Origin: Spinacia oleracea
Lineage: Eukaryota > Streptophyta > Magnoliopsida > Caryophyllales > Amaranthaceae
Assembly (NCBI RefSeq): GCF_020520425.1
Contig: NC_079491.1
Location: 9,163,143 to 9,227,142 of the forward strand
Reading direction: 5' to 3'
Length of the DNA: 64,000 nt
The position numbers and the translations under genes were made by a program. Each line of letters starts with the position of its first letter. Position 1 is the first letter of the stretch. The notes below the pieces were generated by a model. It worked only from the letters and a program-made list of their open reading frames with translations. It searched no databases and had not been told where the DNA came from. Positions 22,650 to 35,543 of this stretch are shown in pieces.

Positions 22650-23491
22650 TTAAGCGCAAGGCTTGGTGCACATACATCTTCTACGAAAACCTTGACAACT
22701 TCCTCCAGAAAATTTCACAGAATTGCAATTAGTTTCACAATTCCTGCTGCTAAAACATATTCCTTTGAACGTGGGACTTGGACTAGCACATATCCTTGCT
22801 TCTGCTACTTTTGTACTTACCTCTGCTCCCCATATACAAAAAAATGTGTTAGATTCATGAAAATTGGAAACAAATAGTGTATATGTACTGAGTATTAGTT
22901 TAGATGAATTTGCATCAGAAATGATATGGTAGAAAAATTAATGTAAATTGGCCTGGCCTGGCATGACACATGCCTGTTGTAATGGCCACGCCATTCCATG
23001 GACATCATTTTTGAAATTTGGCAAGAGCCCGACACAAGTACAATGAGCCGACACGCTTATTTTTTAAACAATAACAAAAAATGTCTTAAAATTAGTAAGA
23101 GAGTCAAGCCAGTTAGCTAGCACGGGACGATCCACCCCAACATGATACGTGGGACGGGATGTGCATACACCTCATTAATGAAAGAGAAGCACGAGCCCGA
23201 CACTGACCCTATACTTAGACAAGTAGCTAACAAACAAAAGAATTCCTCCATCTTTTTTTGAATTATTGTTGCTTTTTGACATCATTGTTCTTTCAAAATA
23301 ATATTCAAGAAAAGGAACTTGCAAAGGCAAAAAGTGACTAATGCTTTATTCTTGAAATTCTTTATCTCAAATGGATGCGTAAAACAAAAATATTAATTTA
23401 AAAGAAGGTAAGAATAGAATTATGAACCTGTTGTCAAGACGAGTAAGAACACAAGGAAGAAAGCAACAAATGGCCTCATTGACATCTTCAT
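22650..23491 (-). CDS. Classical defensin, array copy 1
   Basis: Exon 1 is 23491-23428 (MKMSMRPFVAFFLVFLLVLTT), the intron 22823-23427 (GTTC donor, CAG acceptor, 605 bp) and exon 2 22822-22650. The product is 78 aa. Cleavage after EVSTKVAEA gives RICASPSPTFKGIC and onward, classical eight-cysteine spacing, gamma-core GGSCQGFRRRC and tail CMCTKPCA. The predicted protein is identical to that of 28722-29563; exon 2 differs by one silent base. Exon 2 opens with AGGTAAGT, itself a perfect splice-donor consensus. The TATA box is changed to TGTAAATA, so expression may be lower than that of its twin; this is inference. Confidence 0.93.
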
Positions 23492-23572
23492 AATTTGCAA
23501 AAAGAATAGCTTTTGTTTTAAAATACTAATGTATAAAATTGTTTTGCAAATTAACTAACATAAACAAAAAAT

Positions 23573-23580
23573 TATTTACA
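23573..23580 (-). promoter_or_regulatory. Altered TATA box of array copy 1
   Basis: TGTAAATA on the minus strand, at the position where copies 2 and 3 and the So-D2-like genes have TATAAATA. Confidence 0.55.
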
Positions 23581-24232
23581 GGAGAAAATGATTCATAATT
23601 AAAAGTTACTACATTCCAAATTAATATGGAACACTTGTTTTACGGATTTATCTCGCTACCTAGAACACTAGAAGCTAACGCGTAAATTTAATCCAATCAA
23701 TTAAAAATAGACCTTACATTATGGATTAACACAAATTAACTAGATTTTTTTTGATAATGTGGTTTAAAATTAACCTCTCTAGAGAAATTAAATCTGGAGT
23801 TTACTAAATTCGAGTCCGATCCAATGATCGGCAATAAATATGGAGTTTACTAAATTGGCGTTCCATCCCTAATTGTGGATGGGCAATAAATCTAGAGTAC
23901 GGTGTCCCCAATCATCATTGGTGGGCGATATTCACAAGCATTTACAAATAAAAGGTTCTCAATTATACACAACAAAATTAAGTTACAATCCATAACATTT
24001 TTGTGTTTATAGACACGTTCATAATAAGTGTGGTACTACATGTAATTACATAGTACATTGTAATTATAAAATATACAAATTTATATTTATAAGTATTGAA
24101 CAACTAACAAAATTAGATTATCAATTCAATATTTCATTTTGGATAAAAAGGGGAAAATAAGTAAAAATAAACAAATACGGATTACATGAATTTGAGTAAC
24201 TAAAAAAATTGAAGGTAAAATCAAGTGGGGTC

Positions 24233-24750
<518 letters not shown>

Positions 24751-25373
24751 CTAATTACGCAAGAAAGGTATACAAATGTACGTAGTAGTATATGTAGTTA
24801 AAAGAACATGGGATTATATTAGATAGAAACAAGATATTTTTTATAGGAATATTTTTTAAAAAAACATACAGAGTAATTCATATGATGCGCTTTTGTCATA
24901 ATATCATAGTGAGTATAGTGCACATGTGTCCATAATTGAGGACATCACATGTGTCCTTTCGCTAAACAATGAGTATTGCTGTACACCTTTGTTCATTTGC
25001 TATGTCTATAGGCCGTATTATACACATGTGTTCATTTAATTTGCTACACAATGAATATCATGCACATATGTCCATATTTCAGTCTATACACATGTGTCCA
25101 TTTGCTACATAGCTAGCATCGTGATGTCCATGGTCCACGTTGTACGTTTGTGTTCATTTGTCACACAATGGCATTGTGTACACATATGTCCATAATCTAG
25201 GTTGTACACTTGTGTTCATTTCCTACGCAGTACATGGTTTTCGTGCACATATGTCCATAATCCACGCATTGAGTTTTATACCCCTAAAAATGACAACCAT
25301 TCTCTTATTTTCGTATTAACTTGTACTTTTCAAATATCTAAATTTGGCACGAAATAGTTGTTATTAAACGAAA

Positions 25374-28300
25374 TCTAATATATGTATATAAAAGAGGCAT
25401 ATTTTCTTAATTATTAGAGCGCCATGTAGGAAATATAATGGATGGTTTCGGCCAATGAAAAATAAGATTTCTAATTTAATAAGATTTCTAATTTATTTTT
25501 GAATTAAAAAAATTGAGTGCCAAGTAGATAATTAATTAGGTGTCACATGGATATTTTAATTAATTAATTACCAATATATACAACTCCATCCAAAATCAAA
25601 CACTCTAATAATTAAAAAATAAATCTAAAATAAAATTCATCCAAAATCAAATACTAATTAATCTAAATTAAAGTTCAATCCAAAATCAAACACTAATCAA
25701 ATATTAGAGCGCCACGTAGGAAATATAATGGTTTTGACAAATGAAAAATAAGATTTCGGAATTATTTTTGAATTATAAAATTCGAGTGCCACGTAGATAA
25801 AAGTTAGGTGCCACGTAGATATTTTAGTTATTTAATTAATAATATTACGCATACACAGTTTTCCAAAATTAAACACGCTAATAATTAAAAAATAAATCTA
25901 AAATGAAATTCAATCCAAAATATAAAAAAAATCTAATCAAATATATAAAATATTGCATTTTTATTTTTAACTTAACAATTTAATAGAATTCGTGCATCAC
26001 ACGGGCTAAAATCTAGTTACTAATATATACAACTCTATCCAAAATCAAACACTCTAATAATTAAAAAAAATAACTCTAAAATAAAATTCATCCAGAATAG
26101 AACACTAATCTGAAATAAATTCAATCTTAAATCAAATATTAATCCAATATTAGAGCACCACATAGGAAATCTAATTGTTTCAGCCAAAGAAAAATAAGAT
26201 TTCGAAATTACTTTTTGAATTAAAAAATCAAGTGCCATGTAGATAAATAATTAGGTTCCACATATATATTTTTATTAATTAATTACTAATATTACGCATA
26301 TAAAATTTCATCCAAAATAAAATACTATAATGATTTAAAAATAAATCTAAAATGAAATTCAATCCAAAATAAAAAAAAATAATCTTACCTAATTTATAAA
26401 ATATAGCAATTGGTATATATAGGAGTTTTATTTTAACTTAACAATCTAATCTAATCTATTAACAATCTAATCTAATCTAATCTATTCTCAAACCGCCGTG
26501 CATCGCACGGGCTAAAAACTAATATATATAAATAAAGGAGGCATATTTACTGAGCTATTAGAGCGCCACGTAGAAAATCTCATGGTTTCGACCAATGAAA
26601 AATAAGATTTTCAATTTATTTTTGAATTAAAAAAAATTGAGTACCATATAGATAATGTGTCATGTAGATATTTTATTTAATTCATTAATTATTAATATAT
26701 TCAACTCCATCCAAAATCAAACACCCTAACAATTATAAAAAAAAACTAAAATAAAATTCATCCAAAATCAAACACTAATCTCAAAAAAATTTAATCCAGA
26801 ATCAAACACTAATCCAATATTAGAGCGTCCCTTAGGAAATCTAATGGTTTCGGTCAATAAAAAAATAAGATTTCGAAATTATTTTTCAATTGCAAAAGTT
26901 GAATGACACGTAGATAAATAATTAGGTGCCACATATATATTTTTATTAATTAATTACTAATATTACGCATATACAACTTCATTAAAAATCAAACACTCTA
27001 AAAGTTAAAAAATAAATATAATACGGAATTCAATCCAAAATAAAAAAAAAAACTAATCTAATCTAATATATAAAATAAAGCAGTTGGTATATTGAAAATC
27101 TAATCTAATATATTAAAAATCGTGTAGGTTTTTTTTTTCTTTTTTTTTTTCCATTTGCATTTGCTCTTGTAGTGGTATTTTTTGTATTTTGTATAGTTTG
27201 TACATTGAATTTTGTATGTAAGTTATGAGAGCTTGATGAATCTTGTTTAAGACTCAAGAAAGTCTCTAACTTGTCCAATTTGTCAAGTGTGTGATCAACT
27301 AGGTTTGACTTGATCTTTTCATTCCCCCCCCCCCCCAAAAGGGGAGCCAAATCCTAGGTGCACACAAATGATGTAATTGAATTTGAACATAGAAAATCAA
27401 AGCTCAAAATATAAGAAAGTGCACAAAATACCCGTACAGCTTTCAAATATTAAACTTCGATGGATTCGCCACCAAACATTTTAAGGGTCCCGTTTGGAAG
27501 GACCAAAGTTGACTCTTTTTGGACAAGGCATTGAATCTTGAAACCGAATGTGTGAGATTCGGGTACGGGAACGAACCGCTTATTTTGGTAGGCTTTAGAA
27601 ACACATTCAAACACAAGACAAAGATTGTTTTGCTAAATCCTAATTATGGCACTAGGTTGGTTGAATCATGCATTTAGAAACATTTAAAGTGCTAGTTGTA
27701 CATGGTCACTTTTCTTTAAAGTTAATTCAAGGAACCTATGGCCGGTTTGTCCAAAAATTATCTTTGTTAAGCGTGATATAACCTTTTGTATATTTTTGTA
27801 TTTAGCATGTTGGGTGATGAAAGCAATAAACACATAAAGCATCATCACAAATAGAAAATGAATTATTGAAATGCGTACAAAACCACATCGCCTTGGAAAG
27901 GCGAGTAAAGAGTGCGGTATTGAAATTGCGGTATTAAAATTGTACTATTGCATTTGATATCCGAACGCCAAGCAACTTCTTAATAATAAGTGTGCCCAAC
28001 ACGGATTCAATTCTCTAGAAAATCTAAAATATAATTTAATCCAAAATAAAACATTAATCCAATATTAGAGCTCCACGTAAGAAATCTAATGGTTTCGGCC
28101 AAAGAAAAATTAGATTTCGAAATTATTTTTGAATTATAAAAGTCGAGTGCCACGTAGACAAATAATTAGGTGCCACGTAGATATTTTTAATTATTTAATT
28201 ATTTAATTATTAATATTACGCATGTACAGTTTCATCCAAAATCAAACACGCTAATAATTAAAAAATATATCTAAAATGAAATTCAATCCAAAATAAAAAA

Positions 28301-28406
28301 AACTACTATAATCTAATATATAAAATATAGCAATTGGTGTATATAAGAGATTTTTTTAAACTTAACAATTTAATAGAATCCGTGCATCGCACAGGCTAAA
28401 ATCTAG
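25374..28406 (+). mobile_element. Helitron concatemer, unit 1
   Basis: It starts TCTAATATATGTATATAAAA after an A and ends GTGCATCGCAC hairpin, AGGCTAAAATCTAG, before T. Internal ends are visible: a complete ~643-bp Helitron (25374-26016), another 3' hairpin at 26507-26520 fused directly to a new 5' TAATATATATAAATAAAGGAG end, and further partial units. Each unit repeats the motif TTAGAGCGCCACGTAGGAAAT. The site 22329/22330 shows the empty target. No Rep/helicase is encoded, so it is non-autonomous. Confidence 0.85.
27110..28020. other. Foreign segment inside the Helitron concatemer
   Basis: Between Helitron-type units lies about 0.9 kb of different composition, with poly(T), a C11 run (27327-27337) and sequence such as GGTCCCGTTTGGAAGGACCA. 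It recurs in unit 2 at 33515-34410. It may be DNA captured by the Helitron. No convincing protein was found. Confidence 0.5.
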
Positions 28407-28721
28407 TTAAAGATAAGCGTAAATAATACTTGCAACTTTCTTAATGAATTGTAGTTTTCATTAATTTATTAGTTCGAAATTTGAACATTGCAAAGTTACC
28501 ACAACTATAATACAAGTATTAGTACACACTTTGTATATAAGATTATATATAGATATACATAGAACACTGCATCAACTCGATTGTTGATGAATGAAGATGA
28601 TGTATAGCGAACGCGCGCGCCAAACTGTTATTTTTTTTTTTTACATATTTATGCAAATTTTAACCAATGTGAAGCTGATTATTGATAACGAGGAACGCGC
28701 ACGTGGCACACCATTGGTTAA

Positions 28722-29563
28722 TTAAGCGCAAGGCTTGGTGCACATGCATCTTCTACGAAAACCTTGACAACTTCCTCCAGAAAATTTCACAGAATTGCAA
28801 TTAGTTTCACAATTCCTGCTGCTAAAACATATTCCTTTGAACGTGGGACTTGGACTAGCACATATCCTTGCTTCTGCTACTTTTGTACTTACCTCTGCTC
28901 CCCATATACAAAAAAATGTGTTAGATTCATGAAAATTGGAAACAAATAGCGTATATGTACTGAGTATTAGATTAGATGAATTTGCATCAGAAATGATATG
29001 GTAGAAAAATTAATGTAAATTGGCCTGGCCTGGCATGACACATGCCTGTTGTAATGGCCACGCCACTCCATGGACATCATTTTTGAAATTTGGCAAGAGC
29101 CCGACACAAGTACAATGAGCCGACACGCTTATTTTTTAAACAATAACAAAAAATGTCTTAAAATTAGTAAGAGAGTCAAGCCAGTCAGCTAGCACGGGAC
29201 GATCCACCCCAACATGATACGTGGGACGGGATGTGCATACACCTCATTAATGAAAGAGAAGCACGAGCCCGACACTGACCCTATACTTAGACAAGTAGCT
29301 AACAAACAAAAGAATTCCTCCATCTTTTTTTGAATTATTGTTGCTTTTTGACATCATTGTTCTTTCAAAATAATATTCAAGAAAAGGAACTTGCAAAGGC
29401 AAAAAGAAACTAATGCTTTATTCTTGAAATTCTTTATCTCAAATGGATGCGTAGAACAAAAATATTAATTTAAAAGAAGGTAAGAATAGAATTATGAACC
29501 TGTTGTCAAGACGAGTAAGAACACAAGGAAGAAAGCAACAAATGGCCTCATTGACATCTTCAT
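28722..29563 (-). CDS. Classical defensin, array copy 2 (probable recombinant)
   Basis: Exon 1 is 29563-29500, the intron 28895-29499 (605 bp) and exon 2 28894-28722. The 78-aa product is identical to that of copy 1 (22650-23491), with the same signal peptide, mature start RICASPSPTFKG and tail CMCTKPCA. Downstream of about 28748 (stop codon, 3' flank) the DNA follows copy 3, while upstream (rest of exon 2, intron, exon 1, promoter) it follows copy 1. This suggests a crossover within exon 2. The TATA box TATAAATA is intact at 29645-29652. Secreted antimicrobial role as for the family. Confidence 0.93.
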
Positions 29564-29644
29564 AATTTGCAAAAAGAATAGCTTTTGTTTTAAAATACTA
29601 ATGTATAAAATTGTTTTGCAAATTAACTAACATAAATTAAAAAT

Positions 29645-29652
29645 TATTTATA
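29645..29652 (-). promoter_or_regulatory. TATA box of array copy 2
   Basis: TATAAATA, about 85 bp before the ATG at 29563. Confidence 0.6.
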
Positions 29653-30032
29653 GGAGAAAATGATTCATAATTAAAAGTTACTACATTCCAAATTAATATG
29701 GAACACTTGTTTTACGGATTTATCTCGCTACCTAGAACACTAGAAGCTAACGCGTAAATTTAATCCAATCAATTAAAAATAGACCTTACATTATGGATTA
29801 ACACAAATTAACTAGATTTTTTTTGATAATGTGGTTTAAAATTAACCTCTCTAGAGAAAATAAATCTGGAGTTTACTAAATTCGAGTCCGATCCAATGAT
29901 CGGCAATAAATATGGAGTTTACTAAATTGGCGTTCCATCCCTAATTGTGGATGGGCAATAAATCTAGAGTACGGTGTCCCTAATCATCCTTGGTGGGCGA
30001 TATTCACAAGCATTTACAAATAAAAGGTTCTC

Positions 30033-30085
30033 CCCGCCATTCTTGGCTCATTTGCGCCAAAAAAAAAAACAAAAAAAAGGTTCTC
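30033..30085 (+). mobile_element. 5'-truncated SINE insertion
   Basis: CCCGCCATTCTTGGCTCATT, TGCGCC and an A-rich tail, flanked by AAAAGGTTCTC. Unit 1 lacks it at the matching place (23952-23964). Its 3' end matches the full SINE at 2021-2138. Confidence 0.85.
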
Positions 30086-30153
30086 AATTATACACAACAA
30101 AATTAAGTTACAATCCATAACATTTTTGTGTTTATAGACACGTTCATAATAAG

Positions 30154-30263
30154 GGGAAATGATAAATCCAAAGAATAATTTCACTTCTTTCAAGGAAATC
30201 ACCTTTAAAAAAATGTGGATTTCCTTGGAAGAAGTTAAAATTTCCTTGGATTTATCACTTCCC
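30154..30263. mobile_element. 110-bp foldback MITE with 9-bp target duplication
   Basis: Ends GGGAAATGATAAATCCAAAG and CTTGGATTTATCACTTCCC are near-perfect inverted repeats, and most of the element can fold on itself. CATAATAAG flanks it on both sides (30145-30153, 30264-30272). Unit 1 has a single CATAATAAG, i.e. the empty site. The 9-bp duplication suggests Mutator-type mobilisation. Confidence 0.88.
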
Positions 30264-30476
30264 CATAATAAGTGTGGTACTACATGTAATTACATAGTAC
30301 ATTGTAATTATAAAATATACAAATTTATATTTATAAGTATTGAACAACTAACAAAATTAGATTATCAATTCAATATTTCATTTTGGATAAAAAGGGGAAA
30401 ATAAGTAAAAATAAACAAATACGGATTACATGAATTTGAGTAACTAAAAAAATTGAAGGTAAAATCAAGTGGGGTC

Positions 30477-30478
<2 letters not shown>

Positions 30479-30536
<58 letters not shown>
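30479..30536. repeat. (AT)n microsatellite, about 29 units
   Basis: Shorter counterpart of 24235-24360. Confidence 0.95.
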
Positions 30537-30539
<3 letters not shown>

Positions 30540-30930
30540 GGGTTAAAACTAAGTCAGTTCAATATTAAGCTGGTTAGATAATAATTCGGGTCAAACCAGA
30601 TCGGGTCAAATCGATGTCGGTTAAATAACAGTTCAGGTCAAACCAAATCGGGTCAAATCATATACTTACTGGGTAAAATTGGTGTCCGTTGGAGTTCTGG
30701 TTTGGTCAAACCGGTATTAGGTGGAGTTTGGGTCAAATCCAACCGGTGAAGGGTGAAGTTCAGGTCGGATCAAACTGGTTATTGGTGGAGTTCAAATCGG
30801 ATGAAACGGGTGTCAGGTAGAGTTAAATCGGTTAAAGATCGGGTTTGAGTCCTCGATTTCCGGGTCAAACCAGTTCGGTTATAGTTCGAAACATATGGTT
30901 TTTCCGAGTCGGGTCTACATCCGCCCCTAA
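30537..30930. repeat. GGGTCAAA-rich degenerate repeat, unit 2
   Basis: Near-identical to 24361-24750. Confidence 0.7.
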
Positions 30931-31552
30931 TTACGCAAGAAAGGTATACAAATGTACGTAGTAGTATATGTAGTTAAAAGAACATGGGATTATATTAGAT
31001 AGAAACAAGATATTTTTTATATAGGAATATTTTTTAAAAAAACATACAGAGTAATTCATATGATGCGCTTTTGTCATAATATCATAGTGAGTATAGTGCA
31101 CATGTGTCCATAATTGAGGACATCACATGTGTCCTTTCGCTAACACAATGAGTATTGCTGTACACCTTTGTTCATTTGCTATGTCTATAGGCCGTATTAT
31201 ACACATGTGTTCATTTAATTTGCTACACAATGAATATCATGCACATATGTCCATATTTCAGTCTATACACATGTGTCCATTTGCTACATAGCTAGCATCG
31301 TGATGTCCATGGTCCACGTTGTACGTTTGTGTTCATTTGTCACACAATGGCATTGTGTACACATATGTCCATAATCTAGGTTGTACACTTGTGTTCATTT
31401 CCTACGCAGTACATGGTTTTCGTGCACATATGTCCATAATCCACGCATTGAGTTTTATACCCCTAAAAATGACAACCATTCTCTTATTTTCGTATTAACT
31501 TGTACTTTTCAAATATCTAAATTTGGCACGAAATAGTTGTTATTAAACGAAA

Positions 31553-34500
31553 TCTAATATATGTATATAAAAGAGGCACATTTTCTTAATTATTAGAGCG
31601 CCATGTAGGAAATCTAATGGATGGTTTCGGCCAATGAAAAATAAGATTTCTAATTTAATAAGATTTCTAATTTATTTTTGAATTAAAAAAATTGAGTGCC
31701 AAGTAGATAATTAATTAGGTGTCACATGGATATTTTAATTAATTAATTACCAATATATACAACTCCATCCAAAATCAAACACTCTAATAATTAAAAAATA
31801 AATCTAAAATAAAATTCATCCAAAATCAAATACTAATTAATCTAAATTAAAGTTCAATCCAAAATCAAACACTAATCAAATATTAGAGCGCCACGTAGGA
31901 AATATAATGGTTTTGACAAATGAAAAATAAGATTTCGGAATTATTTTTGAATTATAAAATTCGAGTGCCACGTAGATAAAAGTTAGGTGCCACGTAGATA
32001 TTCTAGTTATTTAATTAATAATATTACGCATATACAGTTTTCCAAAATTAAACACGCTAATAATTAAAAAATAAATCTAAAATGAAATTCAATCCAAAAT
32101 ATAAAAAAAATCTAATCAAATATATAAAATATTGCATTTTTATTTTTAACTTAACAATTTAATAGAATTCGTGCATCACACGGGCTAAAATCTAGTTACT
32201 AATATATACTACCTCTGTTCCTTAATGTTCTTTACGCTTTGGAATATGTGTCTAAAGTATGAAAACTTTGACCGTGGATTCCCACTGTTACATACATCAA
32301 AATGTTATCATGTAAAATCTTGTTAGATTGGTCTCGTTATGTATTTTCAAAATATCAATTTTTTATAATTTTTTCACATACGAAAATGGATATATAAGTC
32401 GTTAAATATTGCATTGGATTCCGTGCAAATAGTAATCGTAAAGAACATTAAGGAACGGAGGTAGTACAACTCTATCCAAAATCAAACACTCTAATAATTA
32501 AAAAAAATAACTCTAAAATAAAATTCATCCAGAATAGAACACTAATCTGAAATAAAATTCAATCTTAAATCAAACATTAATCCAATATTAGAGCACCACA
32601 TTGGAAATCTAATTGTTTCAGCCAAAGAAAAATAAGATTTCGAAATTACTTTTTGAATTAAAAAATCAAGTGCCATGTAGATAAATAATTAGGCTCCACA
32701 TATATATTTTTATTAATTAATTACTTATATTACGCATATACAATTTCATCCAAAATAAAATACTATAATGATTTAAAAATAAATCTAAAATGAAATTCAA
32801 TCCAAAATAAAAAAAATAATCTTACCTAATTTATAAAATATAGCAATTGGTATATATAGGAGTTTTATTTTAACTTAACAATCTAATCTAATCTATTAAC
32901 AATCTAATCTAATCTAATCTATTCTAGAACCGTCGTGCATCGCACGGGCTAAAAACTAATATATATAAATAAAGGAGGCATATTTACTGAGCTATTAGAG
33001 CGCCACGTAGAAAATCTCATGGTTTCGACCAATGAAAAATAAGATTTTCAATTTATTTTTGAATTAAAAAAAATTGAGTACCATATAGATAATGTGTCAT
33101 GTAGATATTTTATTTAATTCATTAATATTAATATATTCAACTCCATCCAAAATCAAACACCCTAACAATTATAAAAAAAAACTAAAACAAAATTCATCCA
33201 AAATCAAACACTAATCTCAAAAAAATTTAATCTAGAATCAAACACTAATCCAATATTAGAGCGTCCCTTAGGAAATCTAATGGTTTCGGTCAATAAAAAA
33301 ATAAGATTTCGAAATTATTTTTCAATTGCAAAAGTTGAATGACACGTAGATAAATAATTAGGTGCCACATATATATTTTTATTAATTAATTACTAATATT
33401 ACGCATATACAACTTCATTAAAAATCAAACACTCTAAAAGTTAAAAAATAAATATAATACGGAATTCAATCCAAAATAAAAAAAAACTAATCTAATCTAA
33501 TATACTAAAAATCGTGTAGGTTTTTTTTTTTTTTTCCATTTGCATTTGCTCTTGTAGTGGTATTTTTTGTATTTTGTATAGTTTGTACATTGAATTTTGT
33601 ATGTAAGTTATGAGAGCTTGATGAATCTTGTTTAAGACTCAAGAAAGTCTCTAACTTGTCCAATTTGTCAAGTGTGTGATCAACTAGGTTTGACTTGATC
33701 TTTTCATTCCCCCCCCCCCCCCCCCAAAAGGGGAGCCAAATCCTAGGTGCACACAAATGATGTAATTGAATTTGAACATAGAAAATCAAAGCTCAAAATA
33801 TAAGAAAGTGCACAAAATACCCGTACAGCTTTCAAATATTAAACTTCGATGGATTCGCCACCAAACATTTTAAGGGTCCCGTTTGGAAGGACCAAAGTTG
33901 ACTCTTTTTGGACAAGGCATTGAATCTTGAAACCGAATGTGTGAGATTCGGGTACGGGAACGAACCGCTTATTTTTGTAGGCTTTAGAAACACATTCAAA
34001 CACAAGACAAATATTGTTTTGCTAAATCCTAATTATGGCACTAGGTTGGTTGAATCATGCATTTAGAAACATTTAAAGTGCTAGTTGTACATGGTCACTT
34101 TGCTTTAAAGTTAATTCAAGGAACCTATGGCCGGTTTGTCCAAAAATTATCTTTGTTAAGCGTGATGTAACCTTTTGTATATTTTTGTATTTAGCATGTT
34201 GGGCGATGAAAGCAATAAACACATAAAGCATCATCACAAATAGAAAATGAATTATTGAAATGCGTACAAAACCACATCGCCTTGGAAAGGCGAGTAAAGA
34301 ATGCGGTATTGAAATTGCGGTATTAAAATTGTACTATTGCATTTGATATCCGAACACCAAGCAACTTCTTAATAATAAGTGTGCCCAACACGGATTCAAT
34401 TCTCTAGAAAATCTTAACTTTAGATGAGTTGCTCATCTTGAAGCATCATTGATTTTGAATACCGAAGTAGAACTTGAAATGAAACTTGAACTTGAATATA

Positions 34501-35227
34501 GAACTTGAACATTGAAATTAGGAGGTTTAATTCTTAAAGATTGGACCTTTCCATGTTAAAATGCCTCACCTTTAATATGCTCCATGACTTGAAATTGATT
34601 CTAGTTTAAAGAGAAGTTGATCTCATTTAAACATCATTGAATATTGAATGTAGAACTTGAATATTTAACATAGAAATTGGAATGTTCATGTGTTCTAGTT
34701 TGGAAAATGGTCTGCACTTTCCCTAACATCCTTGAACTTGTATAAATAATTAATTACTAATATATACAACTCCATCCAAAATAAAACACTCTAATAATTA
34801 AAAAATACATCTAAAATAAAATTCACCCAAAATAAAATATTAATCTAAAATATAATTTAATCCAAAATCAAACATTAATCCAATATTAGAGCTCCACGTA
34901 AGAAATCTAATGGTTTCGGCCAAAGAAAAATTAGATTTCGAAATTATTTTTGAATTATAAAAGTCGAGTGCCACGTAGACAAATAATTAGGTGCCACGTA
35001 GATATTTTTAATTATTTAATTATTTAATTATTAATATTACGCATGTACAGTTTCATCCAAAATCAAACACGCTAATAATTAAAAAATATATCTAAAATGA
35101 AATTCAATCCAAAATAAAAAAAACTACTATAATCTAATATATAAAATATAGCAATTGGTGTATATAAAAGATTTTTTTAAACTTAACAATTTAATAGAAT
35201 CTGTGCATTGCACAAGCTAAAATCTAG
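31553..35227 (+). mobile_element. Helitron concatemer, unit 2
   Basis: Same 5' TCTAATATATG and 3' CTAG ends and the same internal order as 25374-28406. It keeps 432 bp (34415-34846) missing from unit 1, has extra full-length sub-unit sequence and carries a Stowaway MITE at 32209-32464. Confidence 0.85.
32209..32464. mobile_element. Stowaway-type MITE with known empty site
   Basis: 256 bp from CTACCTCTGTTCCTTAATGT to its complement ending AACGGAGGTAG, flanked by TA (32207-32208, 32465-32466). Unit 1 reads AATATATACAACTC without the element (around 26021-26034), so the insertion point and TA duplication are exact. Confidence 0.95.
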
Positions 35228-35543
35228 TTAAAGATAAGCGTAAATAATACTTGCAACTTTCTTAATGAATTGTAGTTTTCATTAATTTATTAGTTCGAAA
35301 TTTGAACATTGCAAAGTTACCACAACTATAATACAAGTATTAGTACACACTTTGTATATAAGATTATATATAGATATACATAGAACACTGCATCAACTCG
35401 ATTGTTGATGAATGAAGATGATGTATAGCGAACGCGCGCGCCAAACTGTTTTTTTTTTTTTTTTACATATTTATGCAAATTTTAACCAATGTGAAGCTGA
35501 TTATTGATAACGAGGAACGCGCACGTGGCACACCATTGGTTAA

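Noticed and set aside
27105-27350. Minus-strand frames of 81 and 94 codons (also at 33505)
   Set aside because: Low-complexity ends (poly-C, poly-T), no motif, and frame length changes with the C-run between the two copies.
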